Source of the DNA: Trichosphaerium sp. ATCC 40318
Lineage: Eukaryota; Discosea; Flabellinia; Trichosidae
Reading direction: 5' to 3'
DNA length: 64,000 bases
Assembly (NCBI GenBank): GCA_038496445.1
Contig: JALMLS010000282.1
Coordinates: 62,001 to 126,000, forward strand
Part shown: positions 33,087-44,970 of the stretch, one piece after another
Position numbering within the stretch: the stretch's first letter is position 1
How the letters are laid out: each line of letters begins with the position of its first letter
The notes under the pieces: generated by a model
Databases searched by the model: none
Told to the model about the DNA's origin: nothing
The model's input: only the letters and a program-made list of their open reading frames with translations
Made by a program: the position numbers and the translations under genes

Positions 33087-33645
33087 CGAAGCTCAACTGA
33101 ACTCAACATCATAATTTAGGTTTTCTTTTCCTGGCTTCGGTTTTGGTTTGTTATTATGCTCTTGGAAATCAACAACTGGTTTTCTTACATTACGTTTACG
33201 TGGTTTTTCGAAATCCTCTCGAGTCTAAGTCGTTCTGCTCTGGAACCTTCTATTCCGGCTTCATTATCTTATTTTCTTCTGTAAATTTAGATACTGGTGC
33301 TGAACGGGCAGTGGTAAAATTTAACAACTGTTTTCAGTTCGGCCATTGGTTTTTTTTTTTTCATAGCTCTTCACCCAGAACCCATGGCCCTTCTCACAGC
33401 TGGAGTTACTACGCAATCGCGGAGATGAGTAGTATGCAGATTTAAGTAGCCTGTATCTCGCTTGCCATTATCAAGCATTGCCTTTGTGGAAGGCACCATA
33501 CTCCCTTGCTCTTATTTTCTCCAGGTAAGAGAAACTGATATGTATTGACTCTATTACCTGTACTCTCTAAAGTCGTTTCTTTCAGGCACTCTAAGCTACC
33601 AGCAGCTCAACCCATCTCAGTGAGCTTTTTCACATTATTCCATGC
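33087..33645. other. Intergenic, no gene seen
   Basis: Open frames here show no family similarity; several poly-T runs. The next 1.2 kb belongs to a duplicated block. Confidence 0.5.
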
Positions 33646-33775
33646 GCTAGCATCTGGCCTCTAAGACTGTTTAGATCGAAATTAAAAATACACCATCACG
33701 TGCTTTTTTATTGCTCTCATTAATGAAATTGACTAACAGTACGCTCCGTGTATGTTAACAGCAGAATAAGGGACC
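33646..33775 (-). pseudogene. Relic of C-type lectin gene 5' end
   Basis: Read on the minus strand, the sequence matches exon 1, intron 1 and the first bases of exon 2 of the lectin gene at 51227. Matches include TTCTTGTGGTCCCTT, ACATACACGGAGCGTA and CTAAACAG before AGAGGCCAGATGCTA. The start codon is lost and the frame carries deletions. The copy stops at about 33646. Confidence 0.7.
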
Positions 33776-34830
33776 ACAAGAAGAAGGATATAATTTATAT
33801 ACTACAACTTTCGTTTGCTTTTGGTGTTGCGTTTAGTTTAGAGCCTGAACAGAAGAACCTTGAACTTCAAAAAAAAACCAGTCTGTTTTCCTGTTAGTAT
33901 GCACCAATTAAAAAAGTAGGTTTTACTTCCAGAAATGTACAAGGATATTAGGCAAACAAAGAAAACAAAGTTTGCTTAATTTGGAACATTTGTGACCACA
34001 ACGAGTGTGAGTAGAGTGTGGTTTGTTTAGGGTGACTAGGGTAGTCGTGAGAACCGTGCCGTTTCGCGTGAACGCGCACAGGAAGATTAGTAAACCCTCC
34101 AAACACCACTCAACATAAAACAACCATCTTCACCATTAACAAGATCGATTTTTATTCAACAAAAAATAAGTAGTAACTGTGAGTTAGAAACTGAAGCTAG
34201 CTCAAATATCTAACTTTCGTAGATTGCCTGGTTTAGAGTTTAAGCTCGTCACCAACTCAGCTCAATAGTGTACCTGATATCCGGATTTGAGCTTCTTTCA
34301 ATCCTTGACACTGAGTATGGTGGAAATGTTATTTTGTTTTAATGTCACTGAGTATACACATGCCGTAAGTACATGAAGTTCATACGGTTCATGCCACACT
34401 AGCAGCTTCCAACATTCTTCAAGCCCAAGAAACTATCTCAACGTTTGATTCCATTTCAGAAAAGAGCCTTCATTTTCAATGTAATAATAGCATATGCGGT
34501 TTGCTGATCGTAGAATTGTTTGATACAAACTGTTTGTATTATACACGTGATTTTTGTAAAACCAAATACAACGTACCTGTTTTATTTCCTTCAGCTCTTG
34601 ATGCTTTCTTTGGTTTATGTAGCGTGTACATGTACATACCCACCTAATTAAATACTATGGTCACTTGCTTGAGTTTCATTGCCGACATTGAAATGTGCAA
34701 AAAATTCGTCTGGTCAAACACAAAACGTGAATAAAATTAACTACCTAAACACACGAACCCATGGCAGAACCTCAGACTTTAGACATTAATTTACAATATG
34801 TTAACCGCTTGGCCACTGGTTTCCAACATT
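33646..34830. repeat. Inverted segmental duplication, arm 1
   Basis: This block reappears, reverse-complemented and diverged, at 49685-51415. It holds a relic of the C-type lectin gene's first exon and intron (33646-33775), shared intergenic sequence (for example the stretch near 34230-34500), and the first 70 bases of the RCC1 gene at 34761. In both arms the order is lectin start, intergenic region, RCC1 start, in divergent orientation. Confidence 0.75.
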
Positions 34831-36129
34831 CAATGGTAATCGCAGACGATGGCTTTGTTTACACGTGGGGAGTACACGATGAGCGCCAATTGGGTAACAC
34901 AGGCGTAAAAATGAGTTCCATCGCAAGACCAATAAAGTCACTTGTAAATATCGTCTGTATTGCTGCCGGATACAAGCATAGCGTTGCAGTTGATTTAAAC
35001 GGTATTGTGTATTCATGGGGCTTTAATGAATACGGTGAATTGGGTCTGGGTAACTTTGCGTCACCTGTTTCGTCACCAACACGTGTTCCAGATCTCCCAA
35101 AAATCGCCCAAGTCGCTGCTTATAATGTGAGTATGGCGTTATCACATTCAGGCCATGTCTACTCTTGGGGAGACAACCAATATCACGGATTGGGCCATTC
35201 ATTCGACAAGAAGAAAGTTTCATCACCAGTGGTTATTCCAAATCTTGAAAATGTTCAAAAAATTCAAACTAATCGCTTTGTAAGTGGAGCAATGACATCA
35301 ACAGGTCATGTCTTTCTTTGGGGAACAACAGGTGACAAAACAAATGATACAGCATTATTCTTGAATCCAAAAACAATTTCACGTGTTCCAAACATTGAAG
35401 ATGCCACTGATATTGCCATTGGTGTTTGGCATGTACTTGTTCTCCTCAAGTCAGGACAAGTATTTTCGTTTGGATACAACAACTGTGGGTATCTTGGGTT
35501 GGGTATTGATGACGAGTATGGTCAAAGTATCATCAAAGGACTGAATAACATCGTATCCGTCCATGCTGGTGCTTATTCATCATTTGCAATTGATGATGAA
35601 GGTTGTTTGTTTGGTTGGGGTAAAGGCAAATGGATTGATTCGTTCTATTCATACAAACCATTAAAATTACCTGGAAAAAAATATCATGAGTTTGCCAATA
35701 AAGAATTTCATTACTTGGCAATATCTCATGATTTCAGATTGGTCACAGGTGGTCGAAATGATTATGGAGGATCTTCGCCACAACAATTGACATTCAGTAA
35801 CCACAGTAAGGTACTCAATCATTTATTGTCAATATGATATGCAAACTGTTTGTTTTTAGCCAACATTCACTCAACCACGTGCTAGCGAATCAACCACCCC
35901 TTCAGTTGCTCCAACAACACCAACACCAGTTCAAAACAATGAAACTAATTGGGTGTCAGTATTGACAAGGTTGGGTATCTCAAGTGAGCGAGCACAAGAA
36001 CTTGGATCATTGATGAATGAACTCGACATTCAAGTCAATGAAATTGATCAAGAAGTGTTGAAAGAACTTGGATTCAACTTGGTGGAACGTATCAAGGTCA
36101 CAAAAGCAAAGAGAAATGGCCTTCTTTAG
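34761..36129 (+). CDS. RCC1-repeat protein with C-terminal SAM-like domain (RCC1 copy 2)
   Basis: Exon 1 (34761-35810) and exon 2 (35860-36129) give 439 residues. Exon 1 is a run of RCC1 blades: FVYTWGVHDERQLGN, IVYSWGFNEYGELGLG, HVYSWGDNQYHGLGHS, HVFLWGTTGD, QVFSFGYNNCGYLGLG, CLFGWGKGKW, enough for a seven-blade propeller. Exon 2 has a Thr/Pro linker and a SAM-like domain (NWVSVLTRLGISSERAQELGSL ... ELGFNLVERIKVTKAKRN). RCC1 propellers act as guanine-exchange factors or protein-binding scaffolds; no signal or membrane segment is present. This copy lacks the acidic linker exons seen in copies 1 and 3. It is the best-preserved copy. Its upstream region is duplicated at 49.7-51.2 kb. Confidence 0.9.
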
Positions 36130-37095
36130 CGGCAATAGTGAATTTGTTTGCAACATTAAAATAGAGAATAAATAAAGAAAATTGAATCAAAACGCATCAC
36201 GTGATTATATAAAGACTAACACTTTAAACCACTTATTATCACATTCCCAATTTTTAAGCACACTTTGGTTAGAGGTTATTGTCTGCTTCAAGTTGATCGG
36301 CTGGCACAGGAACATGTGGAAGTTTGTCCGCATTTTTGAACTCAAAAGATGTTCACGACATTTATATTAGCAGCATTGTGTCGTATAACTTAGCTACGGT
36401 AATAGGACGAGTTGTTGCAGGTACGAGGTAAGGAGAATTCTAATTTTATTAATCTTATTACAAAATATTAAGGAACTTCGTTATATTCAGATAACGAATG
36501 ACGGATATGAACGTGTTCATATACGACAATTGTAGTTAATGGATACACAAAAACAACGTACACGTGATGTTATTTACGGTTAACCAAAAACGGTTTAAAT
36601 AAAACACCGAATATAGCGAAAACTGATATCGCAATACAACACCAGGACCGTAATGCTCACTTTTAATCACTTTTAGCACTTGTGTTTAGATTTTAAACGC
36701 GTAGGATTTGTTTCGCCGACATCCAATCAAGAAGTGGACATAGAACGTTTGAGTTAACAACCACAAAGAACATAACCACAAGCAGAAATAGTTTTTTTGC
36801 ATCCGTGCGTGGAAAAGTTCACAACAGCGCTTCTATCTTTGCAACATGGGCAACAAGCTGCTCATTTGTGGCTACCCCACAACCGTGTTCAACATAATCA
36901 CGTGTATTTTTTTCCTTCGGAAGAAGTTTGTCACTCCAGCGCATACCTATACAATAAAAGGTTGTTACCACAAATAGAAAAATCAAGGATTAAAAGTAGC
37001 AAAAGACAAAATAAAATCTTCTAGCGCTGTACTTGCGCTTGTACCGATACACAACTTGCGCTAGCTCCATGTCCAATGCACAAATACAAACACAG
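36130..37095. other. Intergenic, no gene seen
   Basis: Nearly 1 kb. CACGTG sites near 36199, 36561 and 36900. A frame starting MGNKLLICGYPTTVFN at 36845 was considered and not accepted. Confidence 0.5.
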
Positions 37096-39505
37096 ATGGC
37101 AACACTTCTCAAAGCTAGCTTTTGTATAGTACTATACCTGTGCTCACTCTGTCTAGCGAATAAAATATCAGATGGAGGTTATCACTTTATTTTACCATAA
37201 AAAACCGTTTTATTAAACCACGTGATTTAGGTTTCGAAAACCGTCAACACTCTGACGTATTTGGTGGGGCTGATATCTCTTTTGTAACAAATCCAGTCCA
37301 ACAAGGGACGTACAGCGCTAAAATATCCAACAGGTTCGTTAACAGACAGTTGTAGTAGCGTTCACTAACTTTTAAAAAAGAAATGGAGTTTTCGCTGGCA
37401 TTAAGTTCAATATGAAAGCTGGTGGCTTAAACTTGCTTTCTCCTGAGGCTAACCAAGCAGGACAAGAGCTATCTTTCTCATGTTATGTTCGTACAACATC
37501 AGCTCAGACTTTTAAAGTGACAGCCTTGTACGTTCATCTCCTTTTTTGGTAGCTTTGTGACTTTTTGTTTTAGTTCTAAAAAAGGAGGTGTTGATTCGTA
37601 TGTAACGATGGCTACTGCCTCTACGACATCTAATACTTGGAAACGAATCGACGCTAGTCTTTCTCTTGAAGCGCAAAGTGTGTATGAGGAGTTTTTTATT
37701 TTTGTGGAAGGACCACCACAAAGTGAGTATTGGCAAAGAAACCAGTTCTGTTTTTTTTCTAATAGTTTTTCATTCAGGTGTCGACTACTTTATCGACACG
37801 TGCTCAATCACCATTGGCGGAAGCGGTGCTAATTGGGAAGCTGAGAAAATAAGGCTCCAAGGAGAAATAGATAAACTACGAAAGAGTACCATTCGTATCA
37901 GGGTTATCGACGGCAGTGGTCAACCTGTTTCAGGCGCTTCTGTTCAAATTTCACAAAAACAAAAAGAGTTCTGCTTTGGTACAGCTGTTGCCAATGAAAT
38001 GATTGGAAGAACAAGCTCTGATGCTGTAAACTATCAGAGGTTTCTTGAGGAGAATTACAACTGTGGCGTACCAGAGAATCAAGGGAAATGGCCGGAAAAC
38101 GAACCAAATCAAGGACAGGTGCAATATTGATTTCTCAGTTTTGAAGTCTTATGTTAGCGTAGGTCTCATACACTGAGATAGATAAAATTGTAGACTTCCT
38201 ACAGGACCGTGATATGAAAGTGAGAATGCACACTATGGTTTGGGCAGTAGAAAGAGTACAAAATGTTAAAAAAACATCTCAGAAGTTGACTTAGTTTGCA
38301 CCTAGTTTGTTCAAGGATGGGTGAAGGGATTGTCAAATTCTCAACTTCAAAGTGCATTGACTGCAAGGATAAACTCATATGTTTCTCGGTGGGAAGACAA
38401 AGATATTTGGCACATGGATGGTGCGTTTATCAACATTCAGTTAGGTCAGGAATGTAACTGTTTTTTTAGTCAACAACGAAGCGACACATGGTAACTTTTT
38501 CGCTGCAAAGTTAGGTTCTATGTCAACAGCAGATATGCACAAGGCAGCAAAGAATATAGGAGGAAACATTAAACTATATGTAAACGATTATAACATGATC
38601 ACAGAGGCGAATGAGTGGCCAACATACAAAGTACTTAACTAGTAGTCTCATTGATACTTACAGCTTTCAGACGTTCATCAGCAATCTCCTCTCTCAAGGC
38701 GCCCCAATTGACGGTATAGGTGTTCAAGGACATTTCGGAGATACTGTGAATCCCCTCAATGTAAAGGAACGCCTTGATCAACTCTCCACATTTACAAGCA
38801 ATGGAAAACAAATTCCAAGTACCGACCCATTTAGCAACTGATATGTTGTTTTTGACTTTGTTTGTAGTCACTGTAACAGAGTATGACAGCGTTAACGCAA
38901 ACGAAAATATAAGAGCGGATAACCTAGAACGCCTATACTATACAGCATACGGACACTCAAACGTAGAAGCAATACTCATGTGGGGCTTTTGGGTACAAAT
39001 ACTTTTCTTTTCTTTCTTTTTCTTCTACTTTTTTTCCTATTCAGTTACCTTTGTTTAGCAAGGCGCACACTGGCGCGAAAACGCTCACATTGTCAACCAA
39101 AATTGGGGTCTTAATGAAGCCGGTCGTAGATACCAAGCACTAATGAACTTATGGGAAACAAATGAGAATAAAGTGACAGATGGAAACGGAAGGGTAGAAA
39201 CACAAGGATACCATGGCACTTATGACATCACTGTCACAAAGAATGGTGTATCAAGGACTACTTGCTTAGTATTATCAAGTACAATGAGACGTAAATCAGT
39301 TACTGTAAGCCTGTAGAGAGCATAAAGTCAAAGAGAATTAATAAAACCTTAGATAAACATTGACAGAGGTACTCTCAGTCGTAAAGCTTCCAATGCACGT
39401 GTAATCACTCTGTTCACAGGTACTCTTTACTTCGTAAACCTTGTTTGTCTAATTTCACTATTTTCGATAGCTCTATTGTTACTATGTGTTGTCTTTGTAC
39501 TGTAG
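37096..39505 (+). CDS. GH10 endo-xylanase with N-terminal carbohydrate-binding module and hydrophobic C-terminus
   Basis: About ten exons. A signal peptide (MATLLKASFCIVLYLCSLCLA) is followed by a CBM4/9/22-like module (GFENRQHSDVFGG, AGQELSFSCYVRTT, YEEFFIFVEGPP, YFIDTCSITIGG), then a linker domain (IRIRVIDGSGQPVSGASVQI) and the GH10 barrel. Barrel marks are GTAVANEMIG, KWPENEPNQGQ, MRMHTMVWAVE-like VRMHTMVWAVER, MDVNNEATHGNF (acid/base Glu) and ITEYD-like VTEYDSV (nucleophile Glu). Both catalytic residues are present, so it should cleave beta-1,4-xylan-type chains. The C-terminus is a hydrophobic run (FVNLVCLISLFSIALLLL) that could anchor the enzyme. A possible in-frame 51-nt intron near 39419-39469 would shorten it. 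An alternative in-frame ATG lies at 37069. Confidence 0.88.
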
Positions 39506-40736
39506 TGTACGTTGTCCGAAATAAACTGACAGAAAAAGTTAAAAATGCAAACCATGCTCAATACTGCTATCGGTCTATAGAGGTTTACTACGAACTACCT
39601 GAGCTTTGAGAACTGAAATGTGTAAAAGGAGCACTGTAGAGGCATGTATATGTACACATAGTGTGTTGATGCAAACTGTTGTATTGTGTTTTGTCTACAA
39701 TAGTTACCTGGAGTGTACATCAACTTAAGTTGGAATTGACTCACAAGTTTTCAGAGGCAATACAGTTAACAAGTTTGACAACCTCACGATTGCAACGCTA
39801 AACAAAATTCATTGTCTCTTTCTTCGAAAACTTGAGCACAGGTTCCAATCAAAAAAGAAATGAAAATGTTTCTGTAATTGTAGTAGTTGCAGTGTGCACC
39901 ACGCGTGGGGCTTCGTAGCCATTTGGGCGAAAAAATTTAAGGGAGTCCTCCGTCTAGCTTAGTGGGTGTATGCATTGCGAGGTGGAGCTGTCAAAGTTCC
40001 ATCTTAATCCGACGTAGTGTGAAAGCTTGAATCGTTACATTAGCCAGCATGTCCTCGTAAGTAGCACGTAATTAACTTAGGAACTCGGTCTGGGCCAAGA
40101 AAATTATAAGGTCCGATATAGAGGTGAGTTATGCCGTTAGGGAAAAGCTGTATAAAATTTGAATAGGCGCTGTATAGCAGCCTATGATCGTTCTTTTTAC
40201 AACCTTTTGACCTCCTGTGCAAGCAGTTGTTGGGGTGTAACCAATGGGTACGAAAGAAAGTTAGAAGGGTGGTAATATACACTGCTCTATTCATTGGACG
40301 CAGTATGTAAGAAAACGCTAAGCATGTTTCTGTAGCAAAATCAAGATATAATGACCGTGGTTTCGTACTTGTCTTTGTTTATGGAGCAGTTTTTCAGATT
40401 TTGCACAACACGTGCAATGAAAAAAAGTACAGAGATAAGTACAATAGTGAATATGAAGAAAAGGTTTGGAAGACGACCATACCGGGGAGACCATTGACAC
40501 TGTAGTACTAGGTAAGCGTGAATTTGTTAAATTCTCAACTACTAAAACTACAAGCACTGATTGAGCTAACAACAGTTACTAGAGGTATCTCGTGTAGTAA
40601 TTTTATGAGCACTCTAAGAAAAAAGCGTGTAAATTTACGCCTGTTTTGGTAATACACGCGATTATTGAAAACTTAACACAATTTGAACTTGCCTTATATG
40701 AAAAAACAGAAATACGTCATTTCGTACCACACAAAG
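39506..40736. other. Intergenic, 1.2 kb, no gene seen
   Basis: Minus-strand open frames near 40040-40570 show no family pattern. A CACGTG lies near 40409. A tRNA-like stretch near 39950 did not fold. Confidence 0.5.
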
Positions 40737-41294
40737 ATGTTAAAGCTTGTACTCCTATCATGCCTATTCCTATCCGTATCATTCTGCGCTGACCCTCCTG
40801 AATGGTTTGAGTACGCCAAGTACGCGAGATACCTCATTTCTGAAGCAACATGGGGTACAGCGTCTTCGATAACACTTGACAATCGCCCAAGAGGAAACGT
40901 CTTTTCTTTCTCAGATGGTGACGCTTCAGGGTCAACGGGGATTCCAGTGTTCCTACTCACTCCAATGGACCCTACTATACCTGAATGGAAAGCCAATAGT
41001 AACTGTAGCTTAAGCGTAACTCTGAAACAAATAGCTGATGGAAAGTACTGTAGTACCATTGATACAGAGAACCCAACATGTGGTAGAATAACATTATTTG
41101 GAAGCTGTCAGCAAGTTAAACCTGCGGACTTGGATAAAGCTAAGTCAGCGTTCTACTACAAGCACCCACACGCAAAAGATTGGCCAAGCTTTCATGACTT
41201 TGAGTTCTGGACAATGAATCTTACGTCTGTATGGATGCTTGATTACTACGGTGGACCGCATGATACGACTGTAAAAGAGTACTTAGAAGCTTAA
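40737..41294 (+). CDS. CREG-family secreted/lysosomal glycoprotein
   Basis: Single exon, 185 residues from ATG 40737, which places the hydrophobic core MLKLVLLSCLFLSVSFC at the extreme N-terminus as a signal peptide (an in-frame ATG at 40698 would add 13 residues). The mature part follows CREG1: ARYLISEATWGTASSI, PRGNVFSFSDG, GIPVFLLTPMDP, ADLDKAKSAFYYKHPHAKDWP and SVWMLDYYGGP. CREG proteins have a split-barrel flavoprotein fold but no enzyme activity, and act in lysosome maturation and cell differentiation. N-glycosylation sites (NCS, NLT) are present. It lies near the secreted GH10 gene, but no functional link is evident. Confidence 0.92.
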   Translation: MLKLVLLSCLFLSVSFCADPPEWFEYAKYARYLISEATWGTASSITLDNRPRGNVFSFSDGDASGSTGIPVFLLTPMDPTIPEWKANSNCSLSVTLKQIADGKYCSTIDTENPTCGRITLFGSCQQVKPADLDKAKSAFYYKHPHAKDWPSFHDFEFWTMNLTSVWMLDYYGGPHDTTVKEYLEA

Positions 41295-41718
41295 TAAAAT
41301 AAATTGTCCTTCCTGTACTCAATCTCAGTTTGTGTGCTCAGCCAACAGCGTCAAAGTGCCTGTTAAAATAGTTCTAATGGACTAGTTGCCTCACGTGCGC
41401 GTACTTGTGGAAAGAACATATGAGGCTTTTCCTACGTTTGAAAGATATGCCTAACAATAACCAATGCAAGTATCAAAATAGATAGTAAGCGGAAATCATC
41501 CACGCTTCCCAAAAGGAAATAATACTGTACTTTTTTTATTGATGTTTTTCGATGACTTATATTCCATCTGTAAGATAGACATGTTTGTCTTCTCCGAAGC
41601 TCTCATTTGCTGGTAGTAGGGTGAATTTGCATTTGGGCAATACTGTTCCAGGCGGATTGTTGTGCAAGAAAATTGAAGCGTTGACTGCGAAATAAATTTG
41701 CCTTAATTAACAACGCTA
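41295..41718. other. Intergenic, no gene seen
   Basis: No gene-like feature; a CACGTG lies near 41394. Confidence 0.55.
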
Positions 41719-42497
41719 ATGAAGCATATAAACCGTTTACTTACGACATTGATGGGCTACGCCAGCAATACCGTAAAACATGACGATTGCCACCTATTAC
41801 GCCTTCCCATTGAGATTCAACTCGATATCATTGAACTGGACGTATCATTGTATTTAATTTGGCCTCTTCTGTCTAAAACAAGTGCAATGATGACAAGATT
41901 CGATGGAGAGATGAAGAAACATGGAAAATGGCAAAGAAGAACATCTAACAACCAACTTGTAAGCTCAAGTTTGTGATCATCAATTCAATTTACACGTTTT
42001 TAAAAAGTCAACACGTGGCGCTTAGCCAACACGTGTTTGAAACCAACCTTACTAGTATTAGACAAGTCAAATGTATTACTCACATGGTATACTACATGGA
42101 GAATGGACTCGATATTTAAGAGGCCGATTGAGAGAACAATACAAATATGTCAATGGTAAGCAAGAAGGATACAAGTCGTGGTATGATAATGGCATTTTGA
42201 GTAAGCAATACAGTTCCATCAATAGTATACTTGAAGGAGAATACAAGGAGTGGCACAATAATGGTCAATTAGTTGAGCAACATTATTATGTCAATGGCAA
42301 ACAGGAAGGGGAGCACAAACACTGGTAATGGTCAATTGAGAGAACACTGTTTTTATGTCAATGGAAAGATAGAGGGAGAGTACAAGTCATGGTATTACAA
42401 TGGCCAATTGAGCAGGCAATACAATTCAATCAATGGAAAGCTTGAAGGAGAGGAGAAGAAATGGTTTTCAGATGGTAAACTGAAATACAAAGAGTAG
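41719..42497 (+). pseudogene. F-box/MORN-repeat gene with internal frameshift (copy 3)
   Basis: Exon 1 (41719-41958) encodes an F-box-like start, MKHINRLLTT, then LLRLPIEIQLDIIELD and KHGKWQRRTSNNQL, the last identical to copy 1. A 103-nt intron with two CACGTG sites precedes exon 2 at 42062 (YYSHGILHGEW). After four repeat units, five bases are missing where paralogues read WYNNGQL, so the frame meets TAA at 42326-42328; the next frame carries on for three units to 42497. It ends KLKYKE, with no CaaX box. It is probably a young pseudogene; a short product of about 165 residues is the alternative. Confidence 0.75.
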
Positions 42498-42613
42498 TAG
42501 CATAGAACCGACCAAATAATGTACACATTCATTGTACAGAATAGTAAGCAAGACTTTGTGTACAGTCCACAAGTTACTAATAATAACTTACGAACACTGA
42601 GTTTCTCATTCGA

Positions 42614-42825
42614 CCTGCAATAACACTACTTTGCGTTAGCACTAAACCTGATTTTTCGACAAACTTTGTGAACATAGGTAGCCTTTTGTAACTATGCAAG
42701 CCATCTATTAGTGTATCCTTTTGGAGTACTTACATGAGGACAAGTACAAAAAGTCACGTGCTACAAATAGGGAGTGGCCTTTTAAAAAGTAGGCTTAGGG
42801 TTACAATCAAATAGCGCTATGTTAG
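42614..42825 (+). mobile_element. Diverged copy of MITE-like repeat
   Basis: The internal sequence (AACATAGGTAGCC, GTGTATCC, AAAGTCACGTGC, GTGGCCTTTTAAAAAGTAGGCTTAG) matches the element at 32856-33086. Its end repeats are more degraded. It lies downstream of the F-box/MORN copy 3. Confidence 0.75.
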
Positions 42826-43235
42826 GCAAAAAAATTCTCTATGTTCTTTCTCAACTTTCATTTTGAACTTTAGAACCTTCTATTACCACAATCGTCTTAG
42901 AGTACACCTGTTTTCTTTTGTAGAGCTTTCTAAGCTCTTACTTTGAACCAAAAACCGAAGCAATACATAGTACCACTAGCAACACAATTGTAGCATGCTA
43001 TGCATGCATGTTTCGTTCAAACATAGCAAAGTGAAGCGCATGTAAGACCCAACAGTATGCTCAATAAGGCAATAAACACCCGAATTGTACTATTCTTTTT
43101 ATGTTATTGCTACATTGTAAAGTAAATTTTCGTATTCTGGAAAATATAAGTACTATGTTTACAACTTTGGCTATTTATTCTATTCTAATGTCAAACGTTG
43201 TATACAAAGTCACTATCACTAATTCGCAAGGACCA
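42826..43235. other. Intergenic, no gene seen
   Basis: AT-rich sequence between the MITE copy and the 3' end of an RCC1 gene. Nothing recognised. Confidence 0.55.
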
Positions 43236-44970
43236 CTAAAGATTGCCATTTCTCTTTGCTTTTGTGACCTTGATACGTTCCATCAAGATGAATCCAAGTT
43301 CTTTCAACACTTCTTGATCAATTTCATTGACTTGAATGGCGAGTTCATTCATCAATGATCCAAGTTCTTGTGCTCGCTCACTTGAGATACCCAACCCTTT
43401 CAATACTGACACCCAATCAGTTTCATTGTTTTGAATCGGTATTGGTGTTGTTGGAGCAACTGAAGGGATGGTTGATTTGGTATCACGTGGTTGAGTGAAT
43501 GTTGGCTAAATAACAGTCAAGTTAAAGAAACTTGAAACTGAAATAATACATACCTTGGTGTCAACAGAAACGTTGGGTTCCTCAATCCACGACTTGTTGG
43601 TTACATCATGTGACAATAAAACGGGGTTACTTGGTTCACTACTAGCCTATGAACTTGTTAGGAATGTATTTTGTTATTTTTTGGTACATCATTTAATATG
43701 TCTTTTTGGTTCTGTATTTCAAGAGCATCTTTAATCATATTGACATGCTCTGAGGCGTCTCCAAACTTGGTGTAACTTTTTTGAATGTTTACACCATCAA
43801 ACGACAAGTGTGTGTGGGTCTTGTTTCAACTCTTTGCGTATCTCTTCTAAAGTGTTCTTTTGAGGTTGGATTACCTAAAAACAAGCAGTTTGCATATATT
43901 GACAATAAATGATTGAGTACCTTCCTGTGGTTACTGAATGACAATTGTTGTGGCGAAGATTCTCCATAATCATTATCACCACCTGTAACCAATCTGAAAT
44001 CATGAGATATTGCCAAGTAATGCCATCGTTTATTGGCAAACTCAAGATATTTTCCAGGTAATTTTAATGGTTTGTTTGATTTGAACGAATCAATCCATTT
44101 CCCTCTACCCCAAGCAAACAACCAACCTTCATCATCAATCGCAAATGATGAATGACCACCAGCATGGACAGATATGATGTTATTCAGTCCTTTGATGATA
44201 CCTTGGCCACACTTGCCATTAATACCCAATCCAAGACACCCATAGTAGAGGTTGCATCCAAAAGAAAATACTTGTCCTGACTTGAGGAGAACAAGTACAT
44301 GCCAATAACCAATGGCAATATCAGTGGCATCTTCAATGTTTGGAACACGTGAAATTGTCTGTAGATTCAAGAACAATGCTTTATCTACTGCTTCATCAAG
44401 TGTTGTTCCCCAAAGAAAGACATGACCTGTTGATGTCATTGCTCCACTTACATGAGAATTAGTTTGAATTTTTTGAACATTTTGAAGATTTGGAATAAGC
44501 ACTGGTGATGAAACTTTCTTCTTGTCGAATGAATGACCCAATCCATGACATGAGTTATCTCCCCAAGAGTAGACATGACCTGAATGTGATAACGCCATAC
44601 TCACACTACCGGCAGTGACTTTCGTGATATTATTGAGATTTGAAACACGTGTTGGTGACGAAATAGGTGACTTGAAGTGACCCAGACCCAATTCACCGAA
44701 TGTATTACAGCCCCATGCATACACAATACCATTCGAATCAACTGCAACGCTATGTTGATATCCAGCAGCAATACAGACGATATTTACAAGTGACTTTATT
44801 GGTCTTGCGATAGAACTCTTTTTTTTGCCTGTATTACCCAATTGGCGGTTATCGTTTTGCCCCCATGTGTAAACAAAGCCATCGTCTGCGATTACCATTG
44901 AATGTCCATCACCAATGGCCAAGCGGTTAACATATTGTAAATTAATGTCTAAAGTTTGAGTTTCTGCCAT
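43236..44970 (-). CDS. RCC1-repeat protein with SAM-like tail (RCC1 copy 3), possibly frameshifted
   Basis: From ATG 44970, exon 1 runs to about 43922 with all RCC1 blades intact (FVYTWGQNDNRQLGN, GIVYAWGCNTFGELGLG, HVYSWGDNSCHGLGHS, CLGLGINGKCGQG). Downstream exons encode IQPQKNTLEEIRKELKQDPHT, then FGDASEHVNMIKDALE, ASSEPSNPVLLSHDVTNKSW, a Thr/Pro linker and the SAM-like domain (DWVSVLKGLGISSERAQEL). Between the first and second of these the frame slips by two bases within a CACACACAC tract near 43813-43822, giving an early stop at 43799-43801. This could be microsatellite slippage or a sequence error. The propeller would be made in any case; the SAM-like tail may not. Confidence 0.8.

Noticed and set aside
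36845..36976. Open frame starting MGNKLLICGYPTTVFN, slightly like a Rho P-loop/switch I region
   Set aside because: No GxxxxGK motif and no further Rho motifs follow; the similarity is too short.
39945..40020. Possible tRNA-like stretch (CTAGCTTAGTGGG ... GTTCCATC)
   Set aside because: Acceptor and T-arm do not pair and no anticodon arm forms.
40040..40572. Minus-strand open frames of about 84 residues
   Set aside because: No start context, splice support or family likeness.
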